A stretch of 64,000 bases of DNA. Origin: Zoroaster sp. YZ-2022. Lineage: Eukaryota > Echinodermata > Asteroidea > Forcipulatida > Zoroasteridae. The DNA lies in NCBI GenBank assembly GCA_029582265.1, contig CM055830.1:32405172-32469171 (forward strand), written 5' to 3'. Shown one piece after another: positions 54,265 to 64,000 of this stretch. The notes below the pieces were generated by a model. It saw only the letters and a program-made list of their open reading frames with translations, was not told where the DNA came from and did no database searches. Positions within the stretch are counted from its first letter, which is position 1; each line of letters begins with the position of its first letter. A program made the translations under genes and the position numbers.

Positions 54265-54868
54265 CACTGTAAAAATGTTGTTTAGAATTTAAACACATTT
54301 CTAAACACTTAGTTATGCTCATTTTTTCACATGTTTAGATTGTGTTTTTCTGTGATGTGTGTTTGAACGCTAAATATCATATGAACAGGTGTCATGGCCG
54401 AGCGGTCTAGCTTACCGGACTCAAGTTCTGGTGTTAGCAGCAGAATATGGGTTCGAATCCCAGCCGTGACACTTGTGTCCTTGAGCAAGACACTTAACCA
54501 TAATTGCTTCTCTCCACCCAGGGGTTAAATGGGTACCTGTGAGGGCAGAGTTGGTTGATTAGCCCTATATGAGCTGTAATGGCAGCAATTGATCTGTATA
54601 CTCCCCAGGGAGCTGAGATGGTTTCAGGAATGATTTATGAGCCTTATGAGCAGGGGTAATAATATAATGCGCCTTGAGCACCACTCAGTTGGTGGATACG
54701 TGCGCTATATAAGTCCACACATTATTATTATTATTATTATTATTATTAAAAAGCTAAGCACGTTTAGCTTTGTGACATGTACAGAGGATGGCCGTTTAGC
54801 ATTTAAACGCATCCCTAAACGTGTTTATTTTGTATGTGTTTAAAATCTAAACACTATTTTTACAATGT
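54265..54868. mobile_element. CACTG-ended DNA element interrupted by a SINE
   Basis: Starts CACTGTAAAAATGTTGTTTA and ends with the inverted TAAACACTATTTTTACAATG. The interior is split by the SINE at 54388-54748. Confidence 0.7.
54388..54748 (+). mobile_element. tRNA-headed SINE, subfamily 2
   Basis: Head GTGTCATGGCCGAGCGGTCT, GGACTCAAGTTCTGGTGTTA, B box GGTTCGAATCCC, the same body, and an (ATT)n tail. Close to the copy at 16562-16927. Confidence 0.92.
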
Positions 54869-54869
54869 A

Positions 54870-57090
54870 GCTGATAGCTTCAAGAAATTTTCATGGGACC
54901 TCTTAAAGCTCAAGACATTTTTCAGGAACCCACTCGAGAGTTGATAAACATGCCCCAACGGCAATTTCAAGTGATTGTTTATCACAGATGGTTTCTTTTG
55001 TATCCAGCGACTTGCACCCTGAGGAATTATTCCAAAGCACTCAACAAGAACCTTATCACAGTGTGGAACGGTGAATTATTAATTGCATTTCAAATTGACA
55101 TTAATAATTTCAAAATATGGAGATTTGTATTTTTGTTTTGTTTTTATAAACCTATCGTTATCACGTTTTACACGTCTGCACCTATGATCGAGTAGGCTCT
55201 TCAAGATAGATGATATCAGCATAATACACATGAGTGCATGAGTTCTTGTTCTCAGTTGAAAGGGTGTCCATTATTTCGTGTGTAATTAATCATCCAATCC
55301 ATACGTCGCACTGCTATTAGATTCGCTATCTGAGTCCCCTTTCAGTAATAATTAACCATGTAAAGTGTAAGCAAATCAATTATGATCTAGGTCTTTTCTT
55401 TTTAGTTGTACCACATGGATGTTAAACCATGTAGTTGAGGCACACAGACAGAGCCTAAATAATGAATTTAAATAGTTTAAAAAAAATCATGAAATAAATA
55501 ACCGTTTAAAGGTAAGGTAAAGGATTGGTCATTCAGAAAGGGAAAAAAATGGTCAAATACGAAATTGATGATGGTTGATGATGGTTTCAATCTTCCCTTG
55601 AAGTTTGGTCTGAGGTGCTATCATTTTTTAAAGAAAATAAATTCCAATTATTTTATGAAAGAGTACTCTTTCGTAAATTTCAGGTTAGGGTTAATACACA
55701 CATCTGAATGCATGTTCACTGTGAACAACACAACTGAATAAGCTGTCACAAGTTGGTTGTTTTTATTATTTACAAGCTAAGTTACCCGATCATGATCGGG
55801 TTTTCGAGAGCATGTAAACATAAGAAGTAGGTCATGATAGGTTAACTAAAATATGTAGAGATATGGGGTTTGTGGGAATGATGTGAGCACTTGGGTAAAT
55901 TATTGGCATTCTCTGTGTTGAAACATAGGGAGTTTTGGATGTGACTCTTGAGCACGCAAAATAAAATCGTCCATGGGAGAAGTCGGGTTTGAAAAGATTT
56001 TGATTAAAAGAAAGCTATAGTATTCTCTTTATAGAAGCAGTTTGCCAACACTAATGCTTCACCTGACGGATGTTCTAGCGAAACGTGTAGTGCATTCACT
56101 CAAGTACGGTTTAGTGTAATAATTTGGCGCTGATGCATATGAATTTTTTGTAAAGATTATGATCATCCATAATGCTTTGTGACTTCCGTCCCAAGATCCA
56201 TAATGTAAAGAGCCGTTTTGTCTGTACCAGCGCGTTTGATAGACCGCTGTGAAAGACCGTATGTACGAGCGAGCAAGATAGAAAAGAAAAGAAATGCTTT
56301 CACAGGCCCGATTATCGACAATCTTACAAGAGATAGGCGAACATTAGGGAAACCGCCCTATCAAATTGACTTAATTTAATATCACCCTAAAAATAACATG
56401 CAACTGTGGTTAGAGGCAGTCTATACATTAAGCATTTGATCCGGCACAGCCAAGTCTGCTTGTTCATTCAAATTTAAAATGAAACCAGTCCACTTATTGT
56501 TTTTCTGGCATCTGCTATGGGGAAGAATTGCACAGCAGTCAATATCCTCTTTATAAGGACGGCTGATACCCAAGGCTATATACTACAATAAATCGTATCA
56601 CATCAGGCCGACATGCGTTAATCTTACACGATGATGGGCCTACAACGTAATTTCATTTGCTTGAAGTGGAGGTGGAGGCGGTTTTAAAGGAGCGATCTCG
56701 TAAACACAACCAAAACACCCTCTGTTCATAGCAGGGCCGGTGTCTGATGAAATTAGGAACCCGTTGCAGCATAAAATGATCGAGTTTAGTCGTGGTACAC
56801 TGCAAAAAATGTGTAAAAAAAAAACTACACCAGTATAATTGTTCATGTTGGGCAGAATACAGTTTATACACTGGTGTAATTTGAACACCAGACAGAACAC
56901 CACGTGGTTTGTGGGCATGCATGGAAAGGGTAGAATTTTCATGACGGTATCAATTGTATGGCACTGGATCTATGGATACCCAATTCAGGATGCTATTGGC
57001 AATACTGTATTGTGTTTGGGGAGATGGGAGCTGTGAAACTGTGAAAGTGTCATCTTTCCCTGACTAGCGAGCAGTAGTATGGCGCGGACC
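54870..57090. other. Intergenic DNA with scattered repeat fragments
   Basis: TTCTAGCGAAACGTGTAGTG near 56082 is another GAAACGT-type element end. CACTGCAAAAAATG and CACTGGTGTAATTTG lie near 56798 and 56872. No gene is supported. Confidence 0.35.
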
Positions 57091-57097
57091 ATTTATA

Positions 57098-57374
57098 TAC
57101 TACTCAAAACAAATTAGGGAACACCGGAATAATCTCAGTTAAAGCAAGATCATTTATTTCAGATAAACATAATGTTTCACAGAATTGATGAGAAACAACT
57201 GCACAATGAAACGGATGATAAAGGATGCATGTAGTGATTACACATTTCATGACATGACTACTGAAAGAGAGAGGGGGTTGCAAATGAAAATCCCGGTTCA
57301 TGGAACATTTCAACATGGCCCAAACCTATTTGATGTTAAAAAATCCGGTGTTCCCTAAATTGTTTTGAGTAGTA
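57098..57374. mobile_element. Tc1/mariner-like MITE, copy 2
   Basis: Same terminal repeats as 16187-16452, with TA flanks at 57096-57097 and 57375-57376. Almost identical inside, apart from an extra CATGGCCCAA near the right end. Confidence 0.88.
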
Positions 57375-58018
57375 TAATAGCGCTGCCATCTTGTTATTGG
57401 TTGCATACAACTACATGGCCAAACAGGGAAATAGTCTGGTGCCGTGTACGCACTCCAACGCTCTATCGTCGCTATTGCATCTGAATCCAGACGGCAACTT
57501 TTGTAAAAGATTAAAACGGACAAAAAATGTAAAAGTTGTTATGTTTTCTAAAATAAAAAAAAACAAAAAAAACATGAGCATCCCAGTCGTCAAAAGAATT
57601 TCACAGGTTACTTGTATGATATATTTCTTAAAATCAGAAAGTTAAAATGAACGTACATTACTAAAAACCAATGTTGTACCTTCCCTTTAAGGCTGGTCTT
57701 TAATGTGGGCGAGCTCGTCATAGTGCGTGGGACTTCCTATTTCCCCGAGCTTGAGTTTCTCGTAAAAACTCACCATTCTTCACTAGCCGACAGGACTACA
57801 CTACACTAATTAAAAACAACCAAACAGCAGAAAATAATACCACGAATATGCTGAATGAAGAAACACTCATTGTAAAATATTTAAATTTAATTAAATTTTC
57901 CTAAATATAAATTACTACAAATTATATCCGTTTATACGTTATTGGTAATCTCAAAAGAAATGATCACAGTTTTGCCTCAAACTTCTTTGGTGTAGGCCTA
58001 CTGTAAAGTTGGATGACA

Positions 58019-58272
58019 TTTCGTCCCTAATTTGCCATAGTGACCAATCCCGAATTAAGTTGGCATAGTGACCAATGCGGTATTGGTCACTTTGCCAAAT
58101 TACAAAAATAGCCAGTTAGAGTATTCGTCATTTGAATGCATGCTCTATCTCCAAAACTATATGCATGTGGATTAGATACAATGGTAGTTCTCTTCCTGAA
58201 TGTACTAATGGGCGGGAAAACTTAATATTGAAAAAAGTCGGATTGGTCACTATGGCAAATTAGGGACGATTT
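58019..58272. mobile_element. Foldback element, about 254 bp
   Basis: TCGTCCCTAATTTGCCATAG at the left is inverted at the right (CTATGGCAAATTAGGGACGA). GTGACCAAT occurs several times within. Confidence 0.8.
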
Positions 58273-58321
58273 GTGGTATATGTATGCATTGTCTGATGTT
58301 TATCGTTTGTGTAGTCGTTTG

Positions 58322-58445
58322 CCTTTGAGAAAGAACCTGCAAGGTTCGAAACATAAGGTCAATATAACATTTATTTTGCATTTATACTATACATGTCCTT
58401 TAGGTTGGTAAGCAGTTTGCAACAGCTAATTCTCTATTTATTTGT
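58322..58445 (+). repeat. Dispersed element end, GAAACATAAGG family, copy 2
   Basis: GAGAAAGAACCTGCAAGGTT then CGAAACATAAGGTC, and after about 60 bp GGTTGGTAAGCAGTTTGCAA. Pairs with 27766-27875. Confidence 0.55.
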
Positions 58446-58919
58446 GTAAAATAAGTACAATTATATCCCAACTGAAAATTCCGAGAAAAGAACATTTCAC
58501 GTAAGAATGGATATGAACAATCTGATTGCATTTTCACCTTGTTCTCATTAACAAAACATTAACGACACAAACTTTCACAGATTGGTTGTTTAAAGTATTC
58601 AAAGACAGTACTCGTAGAAGCAGTTTTGCCAACTGCTTGTGAATATCGTACCGTTCCTTTAATAGTGATATATTGTAATGAGATTATTCTAGATATCTAT
58701 CTAGCTATAATGAAATATATCAGCAAAACATTTTACGACAGGTAATGTGGTACAGCAGTGTAAATTTACACAGAGCACAGACTTACGGAATTTAATTTTG
58801 AGGTGATACTGAATCGTGTTTAGGATTATTTTGTTAAGGATTCATCGTGGTTGGTATACGTGCATTTTTGCTTGGTTCTGAACTTGAAAAGACTGTGTTA
58901 GAGCAGATAATAACGTTAT

Positions 58920-59055
58920 TTTGACGTCATTAGCTAATTGCCAAACGAAACGTTATTAATGCATGGACACTAAGGCTGCATGTGCATTATGGGTTTAATG
59001 TGCAAGGCGGAAATGGTTATAATGACGTCATGTTATGACGTCACATATATACATT
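58920..59055 (+). promoter_or_regulatory. Triple CRE cluster followed by TATATA
   Basis: Three perfect TGACGTCA palindromes at 58922-58929, 59023-59030 and 59036-59043, the last directly followed by CATATATAC. This is a plausible CREB/ATF-responsive promoter or enhancer. No coding exon is linked to it. Confidence 0.3.
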
Positions 59056-59099
59056 TAATTGGACTACATGCGTTGTAGCGTACAGCAACGCGTTTGAAT

Positions 59100-62000
59100 G
59101 GACTGGTTGGCAGTATTAAAGGCATATGGTACATCTTCAAAGGGAGATTACGTATACGCTTTTGGTATTCTAAACAAAATTTTTAATATATATAAATGTA
59201 GCACAGTTTAAAATAAATGTACTTGGTGTAAAGTTGATGATGGTATCAAACATCCCCTGAAATCATTCTGACTGAGGTTCTATGATTTTAATAAATTTAA
59301 TTTTCGACTTCATAAGACGAAAGTTCCACGTTATATAGAATGAATACGGAAATCTGAGTGCATTTTCACTGTTTACTCATTAATGGCAGATCGTAATCAG
59401 CTGAAACGTTCACATATAGCCTATTGATTTTCTGTACATTGGAATATGTCTCGATTAATAAGGCCTACAAAATATGGATGCCACTTAACAGATATGTTAC
59501 CAAAATGATACCTCCCCTCAGCGGTTCTTATATACTACTAAATAAATAGGCTATCAAAACAATTTATGAGAAAAAACAAATAAATAACAATAGTAAATGT
59601 TGTAATTATATGATGATGACTTTACTCCAATAATTTACACACTGCTTGGCAAAATGGCGTTTTTTCCCGTGAACAACTAAAAACAATGTCTTAAATCATG
59701 AAGGAGATGTTTGGTTGGTTCAAAACGAAACAAAACCAAGGACATCCCAAAAATGTTACCGGTCGTGCGGGGTAGACTTGGGTGTTGGCCAGGGGAGTTC
59801 AGCAGAACATCCGTTACGCCAAAGGTTGTTAACCGCCTTGTAATCTTTCGAGGGGGGGGGGGATTCTGAACTTGAAGTACGTTTCGTAGATAATGAGGTT
59901 CAAGGTTAATTTATTTCCACAGTAAAACGATTGAATACAGAATACATTCAAGATACATATATAAGAAGAGGAGTATTGCCGTGGAGGGACCCATTAAGAA
60001 GCAAAGCTTGTAAGTATGGGCCTCTAGTGCATGCATGTGTCTTGAGCTGTTATATGACAAGAGGATCAGGTCGAATGGCATCTCAGAGTGAAAACAACTG
60101 CGGTGAAAAGCTCAATGCACATACAGTGTTCTATGAGTTACATAATAGGCCTATTACTGTAGAACATACAATGTAACCACTGGACAAACAAACAAACAAA
60201 CCACCAACAGACATGCCTTGGTAAGCCAGCATTGGAACATATTAATAGTACATTAACATTTAATGTGGCTTCGCCAAAGGTTGCTTGTTCTCTTTCCTTG
60301 ATGGGGATATTAAAATTAACGTACGTTTCGTAGAAATAAATGACAAAATCATGGAATTCAGCTACTGGAAATGTCTACACTGCCAATAAATTGGTGTTCC
60401 AGCGCCCAATATAAACAACAGTTTTTTGCAGTGATATGTAAATAAACCGCTGTGTACTACTCTTTCGAAAGGGGTTCATGTAAATAGATCCGTTTTTAGA
60501 ATGAAATGGTGAAAATAATATGAACGCCTACGTATACGTTCGTTGCTGCATGGCTGGCACGCTGTAAAAAACATATATTAATGTACAAAACACTTTATTT
60601 AATTAAAAGGTTTTGGCGTTTTATTTTCCAAAGATAAAACGCGTTTTCCATTTACATCTCCGCGTTTACATTTGTGCTTTAATGAATTTAGACACCATTA
60701 CATATTTAGGCTTAAATAAGTTAGACAGGTGCAAAGGCGATTAAACCAAAACACGTTTATTTATTTATTTAAAAAAAAATTAATACAAAGACGCGATCAT
60801 ATTGATTTTTTTTTTCTTAAAAAAAAAAATAAAACAAGATTACGACCCACATTATATAGATTCTATCCATCCCTACACGGGGTCATCCCATAATGTCACC
60901 AGAGAAGATGTTCGCATTAGGGAACTGAGCAATAAGCTGTCGCTGCAAGTCTCTGAAGTGTTAGTATCCACACGTAGGAATACCGTGAAGACTTTAGAAG
61001 GGTATATATCAACAGCTTAAGGTCAGTGGCTGTAATTGACCCTCCGTTGGAAGACACGTTTGAAGTATATATAGACCAAATGCCTATATGACAATTATTA
61101 ACCGTGTGCTATAAAAGGCATCACCTTTCAACGACTTGCGAATTAGCCCAACTTGCTGTAACCATTTAACTATATGCTGTAACATAAATCTTCTCAGGAA
61201 GGTTTGCAGTACTTAGCAAGTAAATTAGGCTATATAATATATAATGAGTTATACAAATTGTGATGATTCTGAATAGAACGAGTGGTTTGACAAAACTCCA
61301 TGTTCTATAAAAAAAGTTTTGTCAATTCGACATACCGGTAACAATTCCTGTTTTCTCTAAGATGAAATTAAAGTTTAAAACTCTGGTAATTACCAATATT
61401 GTACCTTCTCTTCAGAATAAACAAGGGCAATCTTGAAGCATTTTAAGGTATTTTTCAGGCACGGCCCAGGTTTTCAATTCAATTCAATTCAATTCAATTC
61501 ATTTAGGCCCTATTCGTCATGCCAGCATGAAAATTATTTCCTCAGTTTGCACATATTTAAAAAAAAAAAATTAATACACACTATTATGTTACAAATTTTA
61601 AAAATTGTAATTATTAAAAATTATTCCATATTATACATATTGTATTTGTTATATTACAAAATACAGCAAATAAAAATATAATGAAATTGGGAAGGGACAG
61701 GGAGTGGGGAAGGAGGACAGGGAAAGGGAAGGGAAAACAATACATGGGAACAGGGGAAGGCCAAGGGGGACATAATTGGGAAGGGGGCTGTAATACACGG
61801 TAGCACCACGCATGTAGATGAGTTGTAAAAATAGTCATTGTTCTGAAAATAACGGGTGGAGTTTGTTAACTCGATATTTCAACAAAATAACATTTCACCC
61901 TATAGCTTTTGTGACGCAGTGGCGCACCACCCGTGTCTACTGACTTGCTGACTTGAGTCCACTTATACCACACATTATTAAAACGAAACTCGCAAAAGGT

Positions 62001-62360
62001 TTTGTTCAAACCATCAGTTAATTGATTCAAAACCATGGGCGTATATATACCATTGCTGCGTTAGTTACCGGTACCAGTCTACTCGTTGTAGTCGTTCACA
62101 GCGATATACATCTTTAAACTGTCCGAGACAATCCACTTAACTCTAGCAACGGCGCGATGCTATAACCGTGAATCCAAATATCTTTCAAATGGTTTGGTTT
62201 ATGGCTAATGGGACAGGCGTCAAGTGGATATACAGCCAAAGCCAGTGCTTAACATTCTTCCTAATCTAGGTACCGGTATGTGATATCAGAAGAATAGACT
62301 TCTGGTGATATCCACTGTTTTAAGTTGCACATAGGGCCTAGGCGGATAGTTGCATTTCAT
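59100..62360. other. Intergenic DNA; two small unassigned frames
   Basis: Frames at 59931-60176 and 60802-61020 (VRIRELSNKLSLQVSEVL, then RRNTVKTLEGY) are somewhat protein-like but match nothing I know. CACTGCCAATAAATTGGTGT (60379) and TTTTTTGCAGTG (60422-60433) suggest a very short CACTG element. TTCAA microsatellite at 61474-61500; purine-rich tract at 61686-61790. Confidence 0.35.
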
Positions 62361-62362
62361 GC

Positions 62363-62546
62363 TTAAATATCGTCACGATCAGAGCATTTCAACAGGGCAT
62401 GGAATCGCTAGTTGAAAATGAACACAGTGAAAAAAACTGGCTCATTTATGCAGCAGCAACGGTCATACGACCTTATCATATGGGGTAGGCCTATATCTAA
62501 AACCAGCACTCCGATTGCATGCTCTGTTAATCGTGACGATATTGTC
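62363..62546. mobile_element. MITE (TTAAAGGGAC family) copy 6
   Basis: ATATCGTCACGATCAGAGCA at the left and AATCGTGACGATATTGTCC at the right, with GGCTCATTTATGCAGCAGC inside. Shorter than the other copies. Confidence 0.8.
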
Positions 62547-64000
62547 CTCACCGCAGATATGTGATATTTATGCTGCAATTTACGTTTAAGTTGCTATGTT
62601 ATAACAATTGAGACAAACCACACACGTTTAAAGCCAAGCAACACCAAAACAAACAGTATGTAAAAAGAGGTCATGGTATTTTCTTAACATTTGCCATTAC
62701 AGACATACAGCGAAATTGGCCCTCGTAAAGCTAAAGAAAACATCCTTAAGCCTATATTTTAAATTAAGATAAACAAGGAAAAGACACGCGATAGTGAAAC
62801 AGTATCTCACCAGTCTATTCATAATATCAAAAGTCTATTACCTACATTACAGCAGGCTGGCACACTTAGGTAATAAATTTCTGATATTATGTATCCGCTC
62901 AGTATCGCTTCTTCGTGAACCCGAGCGCTTCAAAATATGCTACATGCACGATGAAAACACTATTTGACGGGCTCAATGTGGTAAATAAGTGGGGTCACAC
63001 GGCAAGGGGGTGGGTGGGGTTGAAGGTACTGCCAAAAGTGGCTGTTAATAAAAGTGTGTGGTAAATTACTACATTTTAGCTGCTTTTAGGGCTTTCCCTG
63101 TTGCCCTTAGATCATCCAATTGCAAAACTGACACCAAATTAGGGATTTTAAAGTTTTTAGACAAATAGGGCCGCGGTAATTTGTCAAAACATAATGCAAA
63201 TCGCAATTCAATGGAATAAATTCTTAAATCACATTAGACGCTGATCAAGGCAGTAGATAGTCCAATAAGATTTTTCCAAACTTCCTGAAAAAGCAAAAGA
63301 AATTGCCACAATGCATCTATGTTCACCATCATAGACAAAAGAACGTAAAGGCTTGGGTATGTAATTAAATACAAATCTGACCGACGAGCAGACGCTTGGT
63401 ACCCGTAACATTGTGTTCGACAGTCGTGGACTGATATCTACGTGGTTTGTTTTCAAGGTATACTTAACAGAAGGCTATATACCTCAAATCACGCTGAGCC
63501 CTCAAGATCCAAATATCGACTAGGCGTTACTCGAGCACATCCACCCACATCAAACGTAGGCTAAGATGTTTATATTTGGTCGCTGAAAGCACCGGAAGAT
63601 ACAGACACCTGTCGGTAAACCAGAACATTGTATAAATAAGCCCTAGTGGTTAAACTCTCCAAATAATGAATGGTAGACCCCAATTCACTAATGGCAATAG
63701 AACTTCGAAGAAGGCATCGGGTCTATGGCGAGTCACAGACTCAGAGGAAACTCATCCGGACGTAACTGACGTCAGAATAATGATAATGATGAACATTCAC
63801 TTGAAAAGATACCTGGTTAACATACGGTAGGTAAAATAGTGGTTATAGAACACCTCTCATGTGAAGGGTACCGAGTTCGAATCAACAAGAGTTCATTCAT
63901 TGTTTCATTGTTTTAACGTTTAATTACATAATTAGTTAGGAAGCAAAGCTTTTTGTATAATGAGTAATTTACGACTATTGGAGGGTTTATTTACGGTGGA
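62547..64000. other. Intergenic DNA without a supported gene
   Basis: No coding frame or clear repeat structure was seen. GAGTTCGAATCAAC near 63870 is an isolated B-box-like word, probably a SINE relic. A TGACGTCA lies near 63769. Confidence 0.35.

Overview
This window looks like nuclear DNA from a marine deuterostome invertebrate, most likely an echinoderm. The evidence is a large intron-rich gene built from hyalin-repeat (HYR) exons plus a farnesoic-acid-O-methyltransferase-like (FAMeT) domain, AT-rich non-coding DNA, and very many short non-autonomous transposons (tRNA-headed SINEs, foldback MITEs, hAT-, Tc1- and piggyBac-like elements, LINE 3' ends). The species itself cannot be read from the sequence.

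Bases 2012-23704 hold the one gene I can assemble with confidence, on the minus strand. It has 17 coding exons, all with GT-AG introns and every internal junction in phase 1. In coding order: an exon with a short basic N-terminus and one hydrophobic segment, a 30-nt mini-exon, thirteen one-exon HYR domains, and two exons that share a FAMeT-like domain and end at a stop at 2012-2014. From the ATG at 23676-23678 the exons sum to 3828 nt, an exact 1276 codons (1275 residues plus stop). The arrangement predicts a type II single-pass membrane protein with a long extracellular HYR stalk and a C-terminal FAMeT-like head. From HYR3 onward two HYR subtypes alternate strictly (DGTPP-type then D-EAPVF-type), which shows that the array grew by duplication of two-domain units. 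A possible extra 5' coding exon (23832-24039) would add a cytoplasmic tail in frame.

The introns of this gene (about 0.18-4.0 kb) are crowded with mobile DNA: nested MITEs with a readable empty site, a duplicated multi-element block, a SINE ending exactly at a 5' splice site, a nested foldback element carrying a LINE fragment, a 64-bp tandem array and a G-rich minisatellite.

Bases 24.0-64.0 kb are mostly non-coding as far as can be seen. They contain hAT-like elements with 8-bp target duplications, SINEs, LINE 3' ends, foldbacks, dispersed repeats, a few promoter-like clusters (CRE, CCAAT, YY1, X-box, TATA) and two weak first-exon candidates on the plus strand. Two tiny palindromes (about 31 and 36 bp), each flanked by an 8-bp direct repeat, look like an ultra-short mobile foldback family. 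I see no tRNA, rRNA, CRISPR or prokaryotic features.
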